Assembly: GCA_032209605.1 (NCBI GenBank)
Contig: JASFXZ010000076.1
Location: 744,001 to 808,000 of the forward strand
Reading direction: 5' to 3'
DNA length: 64,000 nucleotides
Source: Mactromeris polynyma
Lineage: Eukaryota; Mollusca; Bivalvia; Venerida; Mactridae
Shown: piece by piece, positions 47,201 through 57,668 of the stretch
Numbering within the stretch: the first letter of the stretch is position 1
Layout: every line of letters starts with the position of its first letter
Program-made: the position numbers and the translations under genes
The notes under the pieces: model-generated
The model's database searches: none
The model's input: the letters and a program-made list of their open reading frames with translations, nothing else
What the model was told of the DNA's origin: nothing

Positions 47201-47402
47201 CCATGTACAAGCGAATAATCTGGTATCATTTAACAATTGGTTAGACGACGACGGCAATGACGTTGATCCTAGTGCCTGGGCGCATGGAAAACCAGACTAT
47301 CCCGATCAGGAACATTGCGCGCGCATTGACCGGAAGTATGACTGGTATCTCAATGACGGAAGTTGTTCTTGGGACTTTTGGTTTATATGTGAAAAATCAT
47401 AG
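35157..47402 (+). CDS. Secreted PAN / split C-type lectin / triple-kringle protein
   Basis: Eight exons: 35157-35229, 36365-36607, 37676-37736, 38360-38456, 39808-40050, 41686-41961, 46142-46387 and 47182-47402. The product of about 485 residues has a signal peptide, a PAN/apple-like domain, lectin N-half (AEVNCASDGGHLVQITSAAK), three kringles each with six Cys and YCRDPD..WC, and lectin C-half (WAHGKPD...EHC...DGSC...FICEKS). All junctions are GT-AG. Junctions 1-2, 2-3 and 4-5 to 7-8 are all phase 1, so each kringle exon is a symmetric 1-1 module. Exon 3 leaves in phase 2 but exon 4 enters in phase 0, so a small exon is missing or the annotation there is wrong. The lectin WIG segment was not found. 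Expected role: extracellular recognition or adhesion, possibly immune (inference). The introns hold SINEs, MITE-A, a LINE end and the (TGAA)n array. Confidence 0.75.
35380..35420. repeat. Rep-1 end fragment, reverse
   Basis: 'gtatgtcgcgttccctgtagcaacttattctctc' is the reverse end of Rep-1, in intron 1 of the kringle gene. Confidence 0.55.
35552..35760. repeat. Rep-1 copy
   Basis: 'gagagaatatgttgatacagggaatgccgcatacataaaacaatg' to 'gcgcaaggaatgg' and 'gaggacaaacagg'. In intron 1. Confidence 0.7.
35845..36095 (-). mobile_element. LINE/SINE 3' end with (TAT)n tail, copy 1
   Basis: On the minus strand the block ends 'cttcttaaaataaagatatt' followed by ATT repeats. The same 250 bp recur at 44305-44565 with about 95 percent identity, including 'ccgacagacactcgatca'. 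In intron 1. Confidence 0.65.
36121..36151. other. 31-bp near-perfect palindrome
   Basis: CACGGACATATAAAC at 36121-36135 and its exact reverse complement at 36137-36151, separated by one base. Confidence 0.85.
36365..36607 (+). CDS. Kringle-lectin gene exon 2: PAN/apple-like domain
   Basis: Acceptor 'gattatttacag', donor 'caag|gtatgt', exactly 81 codons, phase 1-1. It reads VSMSECTWRKETG ... SRIDCGKECSKDSLCVSFFF ... DGCQLLEF ... YFVTQ. The C...C.x3.C.x5.C..F.F...C.L pattern is that of the PAN/apple fold. Confidence 0.75.
36778..36850. mobile_element. MITE-A fragment, degenerate
   Basis: 'caataataaggccaactttc' and 'aatggtggtcaaattattgaggctt'. Intron 2. Confidence 0.4.
37676..37736 (+). CDS. 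Kringle-lectin gene exon 3: probable lectin N-terminal strand
   Basis: Acceptor 'gaatattcacag', donor 'atcg|gtaaga', 61 nt. In phase 1 it gives ETFLDAYTTRVLSDGMYIRY, like the strand that opens invertebrate C-type lectin domains. Exit phase 2 does not match exon 4. Another frame (CLYDEGAVGWNVYTIS) exits in phase 0 but then mismatches exon 2. Confidence 0.5.
37880..38112. repeat. Rep-1 copy
   Basis: 'gttgctacagggtcgccacatacacaatacaatgcc' to 'ctatatcaagtgaaagaattgcac'. Lies between lectin exons 3 and 4, where an exon is missing. Confidence 0.7.
38360..38456 (+). CDS. Kringle-lectin gene exon 4: C-type lectin N-half
   Basis: Acceptor 'cacccacag', donor 'acacaa|gtaaga'. 32 codons: AEVNCASDGGHLVQITSAAK then MTMIRSILQEYT. 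C..(D)GGHLV.I.S..... is the second helix region of the C-type lectin fold. Phase 0 in, phase 1 out. Confidence 0.7.
38457..39807. other. Kringle gene intron 4
   Basis: No further exon of the gene seen. A minus-strand frame at 39264-39494 (FIKALEETEAAGIAVPEKCS in its middle, no ATG start) looks protein-like and could be a transposon relic, but I cannot place it. Confidence 0.35.
39808..40050 (+). CDS. Kringle-lectin gene exon 5: kringle 1
   Basis: 81 codons, phase 1-1, acceptor 'gaattttgcag', donor 'tacg|gtaaaa'. Contains ECFNTPSVEYTGTRSLTTSG, LTCRRWD, NYCRDPDNSEVLWC and YCDIMSCG: six kringle cysteines in order. Confidence 0.9.
40080..40225. repeat. Dispersed repeat (partner at 63848-64000)
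   Basis: 'tttttcggcgcagccgtactaacatgg', 'atcagtgttgtgtagacaaatcaaatctta' and 'aaccttgtctccgattggt' recur at the right edge of the window. Confidence 0.7.
40865..40930 (-). repeat. tRNA-like sequence (anticodon loop cttgtaa), degenerate
   Basis: On the minus strand: 'gtagtctagtggtaacgtgctggacttgtaatccag' and a damaged B-box 'aggttagatatcc'. Looks like a tRNA-derived SINE head, not a working tRNA. Confidence 0.45.
40965..41215. repeat. Two inverted tRNA-derived SINE heads
   Basis: 'gcctcggtggcgtagtgggtatgg ... ggcgctgacgtcgatggggtcgtgggttcgaaccc' at 41107-41200 (plus, with A- and B-boxes) and its complement at 40985-41035. Between kringles 1 and 2. Confidence 0.6.
41686..41961 (+). CDS. Kringle-lectin gene exon 6: kringle 2
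   Basis: 92 codons, phase 1-1, acceptor 'ctttttgcag', donor 'aaag|gtaatt'. MCYHSGTSAEYTGTWSKTRS, KTCQRWDAHSP, NYCRDPDGSGYTWCYTTDPG, CHSLNC. Longer than kringle 1 because of a His/Pro/Tyr-rich loop (HSPHAHTYTSG). Confidence 0.9.
42053..42235. mobile_element. MITE-A copy, left end damaged
   Basis: 'tacagaaaagatcaactgaataataagacc' at the left and perfect 'attgaggttttactg' TA at the right. Confidence 0.75.
42937..43574. repeat. (TGAA)n microsatellite, about 160 uninterrupted units
   Basis: 638 bp of pure tetranucleotide with no visible interruption, in intron 6 of the kringle gene. The minus-strand Phe-Ile-His-Ser frame is only a reading of (TTCA)n. Confidence 0.98.
43938..44115. mobile_element. 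MITE-A copy with early internal duplication
   Basis: 'acaacctcaataataagatcacc' to 'attgggggattactgta'. Contains 3-4 units of 'atattaagaccacattt', an early step of the 17-bp expansion. Confidence 0.75.
44305..44565 (-). mobile_element. LINE/SINE 3' end with (TAT)n tail, copy 2
   Basis: Same block as 35845-36095. Intron 6. Confidence 0.65.
45125..45225. repeat. Dispersed repeat, inverted partner of 33395-33505
   Basis: See 33395-33505. Confidence 0.6.
45482..45700 (+). mobile_element. tRNA-derived SINE
   Basis: Head 'ggcgcagtggtcaaggggtagagcgcctgac' then 'gtgagttcgagcccca' (B-box), body 'tttggcgcgagtactgg' and tail 'ttgtaagaacttgtttcacaatcgatgtaaaataaataag'. A tail fragment of the same family lies near 22085-22130. 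Confidence 0.7.
45705..45880 (+). mobile_element. Second, shorter copy of the same SINE in direct tandem
   Basis: Starts 'ccgagaggcacggtggacg', loses the B-box region and ends 'aagaacttgtttcataatcgatgtcacttaaataag'. Confidence 0.65.
46142..46387 (+). CDS. Kringle-lectin gene exon 7: kringle 3
   Basis: 82 codons, phase 1-1, acceptor 'tttgtttaaag', donor 'aaat|gtaaga'. KCYDTATVAEYTGTWNLTSS, IVCKQW, NYCRDPDGSGLLWCNTVDPS, FCDIPK and then the last Cys, whose codon TGT is made across the splice (t + gt) or by read-through alike. Confidence 0.9.
46545..46735. repeat. Rep-1 copy, reverse, with poly-C tract
   Basis: 14-15 C at about 46547-46560, then 'cctagttatccattatggtcggccaggccattccttgcgc' and 'tgtggggaggcaatgtc'. 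Confidence 0.7.
46736..47150. repeat. Low-complexity 'gtgggttttt / aaaaacccac' inverted cluster
   Basis: Left half is rich in 'gtgggtcttt', 'aagcgagtc' and 'agtgggttt'; right half in 'aaaacccac', so the segment can fold on itself. Lies in the last intron of the kringle gene. Confidence 0.5.
47182..47402 (+). CDS. Kringle-lectin gene exon 8: C-type lectin C-half and stop
   Basis: Acceptor 'gaatattaag', phase 1 in, stop TAG at 47400-47402. DGSDGFHVQANNLVSFNNWL, then SAWAHGKPDYPDQEHCARID, DWYLNDGSCSWDFWFICEKS. W..GKPD stands at the EPN/QPD position, LNDGSC at the WND position, and FICE closes the fold. Confidence 0.8.
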
Positions 47403-47464
47403 ACAACGATTAAACTTTAAATCGTTACCTCGAAATATTATAAAATATTTTGATATCAAACGTT

Positions 47465-50400
47465 TTCTTGCATAGATTATTAGACTTTTGTACATGGATA
47501 AATACAATAGCAATCGTTTTCTTGCATGGATTATCAGACTTTTTGCATGTATAAATACATTATCAAACGTTTTCTTGCATGGATAAATACATTATAAAAC
47601 GATTTCATTATCAAACCTTTTTTTTTGCATGGTAAATACATTATCAAACGATTTCATTATCAAACTGTTTTTGCATGGTAAATACATTATCAAACGATTT
47701 CATTATCAAACGTTTTTTTGCATGGATAAATTATACATTATCAAACGATTTCATTATCAAACGTTTTTTTTGCATGGTAAATACATTATCAAACGTTTTT
47801 TTGCATGGATAAATTATACATTATCAAACGATTTCATTATCAAACGTTTTTTTTGCAGGGTAAATACATTATCAAACGTTATTTGCATGGTAAATACATT
47901 ATCAAACGTTTTTTTGCATGGATAAATTATACATTATCAAACGATTTCATTATCAAACGTTTTTTTGCATGGTAAATACATTATCAAACGATTTTATTAT
48001 CAAACGTTTTTTTGCATGGTAAATACATTATCAAACGATTTCATTATCAAACGTTTTTTTTGCAGGGTAAATACATTATCAAACGTTTTTTTGCATGGAT
48101 AAATTATACATTATCAAACGATTTCATTATCAAACGTTTTTTTGCATGGATAAATACATTATCAAACGTTTTTTTGCATGGATAAATTATACATTATCAA
48201 ACGATTTCATTATCAAACGTTTTTTTGCATGGATAAATACATTATCAAACGTTTTTTTGCATGGATAAATTATACATTATCAAACGATTTCATTATCAAA
48301 CGTTTTTTTGCATGGTAAATACATTATCAAACGTTATTTGCATGGTAAATACATTATCAAACGTTTTTTTGCATGGATAAATACATTATCAAACGTTTTT
48401 TTGCATGGATAAATTATACATTATCAAACGATTTCATTATCAAACGTTTTTTTGCATGGTAAATACATTATCAAACGTTTTTTTGCATGGATAAATTATA
48501 CATTATCAAACGATTTCATTATCAAACGTTTTTTTGCATGGTAAATACATTATCAAACGTTATTTGCATGGTAAATACATTATCAAACGTTTTTTTGCAT
48601 GGATAAATACATTATCAAACGTTTTTTTGCATGGATAAATACATTATCAAACGTTTTTTTGCATGGATAAATTATACATTATCAAACGATTTCATTATCA
48701 AACGTTTTTTTGCAGGGTAAATACATTATCAAACGTTTTTTTTGCATGGTAAATACATTATCAAACGTTTTTTTGCATGGATAAATACATTATCAAACGT
48801 TTTTTTGCATGGATAAATACATTATCAAACGTTTTTTTGCATGGATAAATACATTATCAAACGTTTTTTTGCATGGATAAATTATACATTATCAAACGAT
48901 TTCATTATCAAACGTTTTTTTGCATGGTAAATACATTATCAAACGTTTTTTTGCATGGATAAATTATACATTATCAAACGATTTCATTATCAAACGTTTT
49001 TTTTCATGGTAAATACATTATCAAACGTTATTTGCATGGTAAATACATTATCAAACGTTTTTTTGCATGGATAAATATATTATCAAACGTTTTTTTGCAT
49101 GGATAAATACATTATCAAACGTTTTTTTGCATGGATAAATTATACATTATCAAACGATTTCATTATCAAACGTTTTTTTGCAGGGTAAATACATTATCAA
49201 ACGTTTTTTTGCATGGATAAATTATACATTATCAAACGATTTCATTATCAAACGTTTTTTTGCAGGGTAAATACATTATCAAACGTTTTTTTGCAGGGTA
49301 AATACATTATCAAACGTTTTTTTGCATGGATAAATACATTATCAAACGTTTTTTTGCATGGATAAATTATACATTATCAAACGATTTCATTATCAAACGT
49401 TTTTTTGCAGGGTAAATACATTATCAAACGTTTTTTTTGCGTGGTAAATACATTATCAAACGTTTTTTTGCATGGATAAATTATACATTATCAAACGATT
49501 TCATTATCAAACGTTTTTTTGCATGGTAAATACATAATCAAACGTTATTTGCATGGTAAATACATTATCAAACGTTTTTTTGCATGGATAAATACATTAT
49601 CAAACGTTTTTTTGCATGGATAAATTATACATTATCAAACGATTTCATTATCAAACGTTTTTTTGCATGGTAAATACATTATCAAACGTTTTTTTGCATG
49701 GATAAATTATACATTATCAAACGATTTCATTATCAAACGTTTTTTTGCATGGTAAATACATTATCAAACGTTATTTGCATGGTAAATACATTATCAAACG
49801 TTTTTTTGCATGGATAAATACATTATCAAACGTTTTTTTGCATGGATAAATACATTATCAAACGTTTTTTTGCATGGATAAATTATACATTATCAAACGA
49901 TTTCATTATCAAACGTTTTTTTGCATGGTAAATACATTATCAAACGTTTTTTTGCAGGGTAAATACATTATCAAACGTTTTTTTGCAGGGTAAATACATT
50001 ATCAAACGTTTTTTTGCATGGATAAATACATTATCAAACGTTTTTTTGCAGGGTAAATACATTATCAAACGTTTTTTTGCATGGATAAATACATTATCAA
50101 ACGTTTTTTTGCAGGGTAGATACATTATCAAACGTTTTTTTGCATGGTAAATACATTATCAAACTTTTTTTTGCATGGTAAATACATTATCAAACGTTTT
50201 TTTGCATGGATAAATACATTATCAAACGTTTTTTTGCAGGGTAAATACATTATCAAACGTTTTTTTGCATGGATAAATTATACATTATCAAACGATTTCA
50301 TTATCAAACGTTTTTTTGCAGGGTAAATACATTATCAAACGTTTTTTTGCATGGATAAATTATACATTATCAAACGATTTCATTATCAAACGTTTTTTTG

Positions 50401-53400
50401 CAGGGTAAATACATTATCAAACGTTTTTTTTGCATGGTAAATACATTATCAAACGTTTTTTTGCATGGATAAATTATACATTATCAAACAATTTCATTAT
50501 CAAACGTTTTTTTGCATGGTAAATACATTATCAAACGTTATTTGCATGGTAAATACATTATCAAACGTTTTTTTGCATGGATAAATACATTATCAAACGT
50601 TTTTTTGCATGGATAAATTATACATTATCAAACGATTTCATTATCAAACGTTTTTTTGCATGGATAAATACATTATCAAACGTTTTTTTGCATGGATACA
50701 TTATACATTATCAAACGATTTCATTATCAAACGTTTTTTTGCATGGATAAATACATTATCAAACGTTTTTTTGCATGGATAAATTATACATTATCAAACG
50801 ATTTCATTATCAAACGTTTTTTTGCATGGATAAATACATTATCAAACGTTTTTTTGCATGGATAAATTATACATTATCAAACGATTTCATTATCAAACGT
50901 TTTTTTGCATGGTAAATACATTATCAAACGTTATTTGCATGGTAAATACATTATCAAACGTTTTTTGGCATGGATAAATACATTATCAAACGTTTTTTTG
51001 CATGGATAAATACATTATCAAACGTTTTTTTGCATGGATAAATTATACATTATCCAACGATTTCATTATCAAACGTTTTTTTGCATGGTAAATACATTAT
51101 CAAACGTTATTTGCATGGTAAATACATTATCAAACGTTTTTTTGCATGGATAAATATATTATCAAACGTTTTTTTGCATGGATAAATACATTATCAAACG
51201 TTTTTTTGCATGGATAAATTATACATTATCAAACGATTTCATTATCAAACGTTTTTTTGCAGGGTAAATACATTATCAAACGTTTTTTTGCATGGATAAA
51301 TTATACATTATCAAACGATTTCATTATCAAACGTTTTTTTGCAGGGTAAATACATTATCAAACGTTTTTTTGCAGGGTAAATACATTATCAAACGTTTTT
51401 TTGCATGGATAAATACATTATCAAACGTTTTTTTGCATGGATAAATTATACATTATCAAACGATTTCATTATCAAACGTTTTTTTGCAGGGTAAATACAT
51501 TATCAAACGTTTTTTTTGCATGGTAAATACATTATCAAACGTTTTTTTGCATGGATAAATTATACATTATCAAACGATTTCATTATCAAACGTTTTTTTG
51601 CATGGTAAATACATAATCAAACGTTATTTGCATGGTAAATACATTATCAAACGTTTTTTTGCATGGATAAATACATTATCAAACGTTTTTTTGCATGGAT
51701 AAATTATACATTATCAAACGATTTCATTATCAAACGTTTTTTTGCATGGTAAATACATTATCAAACGTTTTTTTGCATGGATAAATTATACATTATCAAA
51801 CGATTTCATTATCAAACGTTTTTTTGCATGGTAAATACATTATCAAACGTTATTTGCATGGTAAATACATTATCAAACGTTTTTTTGCATGGATAAATAC
51901 ATTATCAAACGTTTTTTTGCATGGATAAATACATTATCAAACGTTTTTTTGCATGGATAAATTATACATTATCAAACGATTTCATTATCAAACGTTTTTT
52001 TGCATGGTAAATACATTATCAAACGTTTTTTTGCAGGGTAAATACATTATCAAACGTTTTTTTGCAGGGTAAATACATTATCAAACGTTTTTTTGCATGG
52101 ATAAATACATTATCAAACGTTTTTTTGCAGGGTAAATACATTATCAAACGTTTTTTTGCATGGATAAATACATTATCAAACGTTTTTTTGCAGGGTAGAT
52201 ACATTATCAAACGTTTTTTTGCATGGTAAATACATTATCAAACTTTTTTTTGCATGGTAAATACATTATCAAACGTTTTTTTGCATGGATAAATACATTA
52301 TCAAACGTTTTTTTGCAGGGTAAATACATTATCAAACGTTTTTTTGCATGGATAAATTATACATTATCAAACGATTTCATTATCAAACGTTTTTTTGCAG
52401 GGTAAATACATTATCAAACGTTTTTTTGCATGGATAAATTATACATTATCAAACGATTTCATTATCAAACGTTTTTTTGCAGGGTAAATACATTATCAAA
52501 CGTTTTTTTTGCATGGTAAATACATTATCAAACGTTTTTTTGCATGGATAAATTATACATTATCAAACAATTTCATTATCAAACGTTTTTTTGCATGGTA
52601 AATACATTATCAAACGTTATTTGCATGGTAAATACATTATCAAACGTTTTTTTGCATGGATAAATACATTATCAAACGTTTTTTTGCATGGATAAATTAT
52701 ACATTATCAAACGATTTCATTATCAAACGTTTTTTTGCATGGATAAATACATTATCAAACGTTTTTTTGCATGGATAAATTATACATTATCAAACGATTT
52801 CATTATCAAACGTTTTTTTGCATGGATAAATACATTATCAAACGTTTTTTTGCATGGATAAATTATACATTATCAAACGATTTCATTATCAAACGTTTTT
52901 TTGCATGGATAAATACATTATCAAACGTTTTTTTGCATGGATAAATTATACATTATCAAACGATTTCATTATCAAACGTTTTTTTGCATGGTAAATACAT
53001 TATCAAACGTTATTTGCATGGTAAATACATTATCAAACGTTTTTTGGCATGGATAAATACATTATCAAACGTTTTTTTGCATGGATAAATACATTATCAA
53101 ACGTTTTTTTTCATGGATAAATTATACATTATCCAACGATTTCATTATCAAACGTTTTTTTGCATGGTAAATACATTATCAAACGTTATTTGCATGGTAA
53201 ATACATTATCAAACGTTTTTTTGCATGGATAAATACATTATCAAACGTTTTTTTGCATGGATAAATTATACATTATCAAACGATTTCATTATCAAACGTT
53301 TTTTTGCATGGTAAATACATTATCAAACGTTATTTGCATGGTAAATACATTATCAAACGTTTTTTTGCATGGATAAATACATTATCAAACGTTTTTTTGC

Positions 53401-54235
53401 ATGGATAAATTATACATTATCAAACGATTTCATTATCAAACGTTTTTTTGCATGGTAAATACATTATCAAACGTTTTTTTGCATGGAAAAATTATACATT
53501 ATCAAACGATTTCATTATCAAACGTTTTTTTGCATGGTAAATACATTATCAAACGTTATTTGCATGGTAAATACATTATCAAACGTTTTTTTGCATGGAT
53601 AAATACATTATCAAACGTTTTTTTGCAAGGATAAATACTTTATCAAACTTATTTTGCAAGGATAAATACATTATCAAACTTATTTTGCATGGATAAATAC
53701 TTTATCAAACTTATTTTGCAAGGATAAATACATTATCAAACTTATTTTGCAAGGATAAATACATTATCAAACTTATTTTGCAAGGATACATACTTTATCA
53801 AACTTATTTTGCAAGGATAAATACTTTATCAAACTTATTTTACAAGGATAAATACATTATCAAACTTATGCTGCATGGATAAATACATTATCAAACGTTT
53901 GGCATTGATAAATACATTCTCAATAATTATCGTTATTTTGCATGGATTAATACATTATCAAACGTTTTTTTGCATGGATAAATACATTATCAAACGTTTT
54001 TTTTGCATGGATAAATACTTTATCAAACTTATTTTGCAAGGATAAATACTTTATCAAACTTATTTTGCAAGGATAAATACATTACCAAACGTTTGGCATT
54101 GATAAATACATTCTCAATGATTATCGTTTTTTTTGCATCGATAAATACATTATCAAACGTTTGGCATTGATAACTACATCCTTAACTTTTTTGCATGGAT
54201 AAATACATTATCAAACGCTTTTATTTTTAATTTGT
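47465..54235. repeat. 6.8-kb minisatellite of 32-bp units
   Basis: Basic unit 'gcatggataaatacattatcaaacgttttttt' with variants (gcatggtaaatac; gcagggtaaatac; gttatttgc; a longer unit 'attatacattatcaaacgatttcattatcaaacg'). The first units, 47465-47600, are diverged; the last, from 53630, are also diverged with 'caaggataaatac' and 'caaacttattttgc'. All frames inside (such as 49940-50131 or 53401-53634) are readings of the array, not genes. It starts about 60 bp after the kringle gene stop codon, so it may be transcribed as 3' UTR. Confidence 0.97.
48980..53165. repeat. Two tandem copies of a 2,079-bp higher-order block
   Basis: Rare variants recur exactly 2,079 bp apart: 'aaatatatta' 49073/51152, 'acataatcaa' 49531/51610, 'gggtagatac' 50114/52193, 'caaacttttt' 50160/52239, 'caaacaattt' 50487/52566, 'tttttggcatgg' 50964/53043, 'tatccaacg' 51053/53132. 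Only a few single-base differences are seen (e.g. gcgtgg at 49440 versus gcatgg at 51519). Boundaries are approximate. Confidence 0.85.
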
Positions 54236-55205
54236 AACATAATGCCAAGCATGAATTTGAAGTTACTGAATTATCATTGTATAACCATCGTATATGCATT
54301 ATTGTAAAGTGTACATCTCTAGTCTCGAAATTTATGTTATATCAATATTATATTTATGTTTAAAATGCAATATACAACATTGTGGATTTGACCTTCAATA
54401 CAAGTCATTATGTTGTTCACGATTTGACCAGTACAGAACAGAGTCAATATTGTATGTAGCGAAATAGCTGACATTGTAAAATACTGACCACTCCTTGTGT
54501 AATGGTCATTAAGAAATATTGTTCAGTGGTCAAGTATTCATGTTAACATATCCTGTAACATAAACGGCCATTTAGAATTCCCTTTAGCATGTCGTGTCCG
54601 AACAATCCCATTCATAAAAGCGGTCGACATGGCCTAGTACGTAGTACCTTGTAATTACGTGCTGTCGTACATGTACAGTGCGGTCACGCGGTACTAAGTC
54701 ACGTGCCACACATCGTCCAATCAGCGGATCCGATACACATAAGTGATCGTTTTGTGGTTTCCTTATACACATATATTGAATGAATGAAATAAAAGTCAAT
54801 AACGTAGAAATACATTCATAACTATAGAAACCATATATAGGATAGTTCAGAGTATTAAAGATGTTACATACAACGTGGGAATGGTCCAAGCATACCACAA
54901 TGAATTATAGTCGAAGTCTAGTTGATGCGGAAAGCATATATTGCCATTATATAGACATACGCAATGCATTTTACTCTTGCAAGCATAGCGTTACCGAAAC
55001 ATGTGTCATTCACAATCCGTCCGTTCGCGCGTCTGTGCATCATTTATTCGTGATGAATTAGTTATGTGTTTTACTGTATATTGTAATTAATTTGAACAAA
55101 TAAACTAAACCTATGTATTTTTTCTTAAATTAAAACGAGTTCCGATGTTAATGCACGTTTAGTCGCACCAATACTACTAGTACAACTTTGCAACATACGT
55201 CAGTA
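54236..55205. other. Gene-free stretch after the array
   Basis: A minus-strand frame (54584-54898) without recognised motifs; no splice-supported exon. Confidence 0.4.
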
Positions 55206-55224
55206 CAAAAAGAGGTATTTTGCG

Positions 55225-55782
55225 TTGCCAATATGACGGGGGGTGGGGGGCTTTCGTCCGCGTTGTCAATATAGCAGGGATGGGGGGCTTTCGTTCGTTT
55301 TGCCAAGATAACGTGAGGGAATTTGTCCGCCATGCCAAGATGACCGGGGGGGGATTTCCTCCGCCTGGTCAAGATGACGGGAAGGATTTTGTCTGCCTGG
55401 CTAAGATGACGGGAAGGATTTTGTCCGCCTGGCTAAGATGAAGGGAATGATTTTGTCTGCCTGGCTAAGATGACGGGAAGGATTTTGTCCGCCTGGCTAA
55501 GATGACGGGAAGGATTTTGTCCGCCTGGCCAAGATGACGGGAAGGATTTTGTCCGCCTGGCCAAGATGACGGGAAGGATTTTGTCCGCCAGGCTAAGCTG
55601 AAGGGAAGGATTTTGTCCGCCAGGCTAAGCTGAAGGGAAGGATTTTGTCCGCCTGGCCAAGATGACGGGAAGGATTTTGTCCGCCAGGCTAAGCTGAAGG
55701 GAAGGATTTTGTCCGCCTGGCCAAGATGACGGGAAGGATTTTGTCCGCCTTGCCAAGATGACGGGAAGGATTTTGTCAGCCT
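55225..55782. repeat. 32-bp minisatellite 'gacgggaaggattttgtccgcctggccaagat'
   Basis: About 14 good units from 55375, with diverged and G-rich units before that. Variants: 'ctggctaag', 'caggctaagctgaag'. Ends directly against a MITE-A fragment. Confidence 0.9.
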
Positions 55783-55835
55783 TGGGACCCTTGCAAACTG
55801 GTCTTCTTAATTACTAATTATTATGGTTGATTACC
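55783..55835. mobile_element. MITE-A fragment joined to the minisatellite
   Basis: 'ttgggacccttgcaaactggtcttctta' is the MITE-A interior. Confidence 0.6.
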
Positions 55836-57400
55836 TTTTAAATCGACACAAATAATAGAATAGTATAGAAACGGAAAAGTCATAATGTTTCGTAAAACGC
55901 AAAAAAACTTGGTATTACAGACATATTTGATAATAAATTCAATACTAATTCATCACTCGATTGTAAATCTAGTTCGCGTCCATTTTTTATCTTTCTAAAT
56001 GTGATTACTAATTACTTAATTATATTTAACCTATTTTCATAAAACTGCCCTATAATTCATTTAACATTACATGACACTGAATAGGCAAACATTAAAAAAA
56101 CATAAATTTGAAATAGATGAATTGATCCAATTAACACGAAAAATTAATTAATAAAATAAAATTACTGAATACGGCCGATTAATTATGAAGTGTCACTACT
56201 TAACAAAACCGCAAGCAATATATTGTTAACATTGTAAACAATTATAAATCGATCAAGTTGTTCAATGTTTTGTAATCTAGTTATCGATCAATTTTTCTAT
56301 TACATAATCAAAGGTAACACGTTGGAACGACTCTGAACATTTTATTACAAAACTTTTATTAAACAGAACAGAATATAACAGAACATACAGTTTATTTGAA
56401 AGACGTGTACATTGTACATAGTCATGTTCATCACAAAATATACAATACAATAAATCACGTGACTTAGTATTAACAATTTGAGTTGGAGAAGGAAGAAAAC
56501 AAAAATATATATATATTAGAAAAATGTAATAGTTATTACTCATTTGTATTCACATAGATTGTGATGAGATAAACAAAACAACAGGAAAAGATGTATATGG
56601 CTGTATGTATGTGAACCTAACCATTTTTAATGGGCTTCATCCAGTAGTATTGTTACATAGTCTTAAACATAATTAATGAGAACCATTGCCATGTATAACT
56701 GTTTGAAACAATCTTGTTTTATCATATTACTTACAGACAAAACTAGTAAACACAGCCGCTTGTTAATAAAACGGTATGATTATACAAACATTTTTTTTGA
56801 CAAATACAGTGAAAAACATTATAAATGTAATATGTGGTAATGCATATTTCTTGAAGTTGTAACTAGATAAAGTATATTTTTCATGTTTGTTTATATAAAA
56901 AAATGAGCATAATATATCTTTAAAATATTGTTAAACTACGCATACATTCACTGTGACTGGGACGCGGTAGTCAAACACTAGGGAGCGGTAGTCTTATGCA
57001 AGCACATTTTTACTTTTAAACTCAGACTTGGACTTGAAAGTGTTAACTGGTCGTATTGCTCCTACGTTATTATAAGAGAACAGATTTTGATAAAACTTGG
57101 CAATAGTGTAAAGTGCGCAACAACACTTATTCTGACACCAATTCATCCGTATAGACATTAAGCAAACGAAAGTTTGGTAAATTTTACTTTTGATAATTTA
57201 AAGTCTAAGTCTGAGTTTCAGTCTTTAAATTTTGATAATGTGAATAAGGCTCCAGGTTCCAGGGCCTTTTGGGCAGGGTCTCTAAGTTACAACGTGTTGT
57301 GTTTGCAATACAATTGGCACTGACTAAAAAGGAATAAAGAAATCGAGCTAAAAATGTCACCTACAAAGTGTGGAACCACTCTAGGAGCATGAACACATAT
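55836..57400. other. Gene-free AT-rich stretch
   Basis: 56640-56775 shares about 130 bp ('agaaccattgc.atgta', 'catattactaacaga.aaaactagtaaa') with 60590-60720, an uncharacterised repeat. No exon supported. Confidence 0.4.
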
Positions 57401-57403
57401 AGC

Positions 57404-57668
57404 TGTCTCCCGTGGCCTAGTGGTTAAGGCATCCACCTTGGGAGCGGGAGGACGAAGGTTCGAATTCCGGTAGGGATCCGTTCTGATATGGCCGGTTGGT
57501 GAGCCGCAAGCTAGTTAAACAATGTTTACCATGCGCCTACCTGCATGGTGCCTGGTATTAAACGATATGAATCGGGAAGTAAACGTGCTCAGAAAAAAGG
57601 TGTCTCATAAGTTAGAATTGGCTAGCCCATTAAATATGGGTGACACTATAATAAATAAACACTTTACT
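57404..57668 (+). mobile_element. tRNA-derived SINE, complete
   Basis: 'tgtctcccgtggcctagtggttaaggcat' (A-box) and 'aggttcgaattccgg' (B-box), body and tail as in the 34.0-34.3 kb copy. Confidence 0.8.

Noticed and set aside
47629..53634. Several frames inside the 32-bp array
   Set aside because: They are identical readings of repeat units, and the same frames recur 2,079 bp later.
47465..54235. CRISPR-like array or centromeric satellite
   Set aside because: There are no unique spacers between repeats and the context is an animal gene flank; 6.8 kb with diverged edges fits a local minisatellite.
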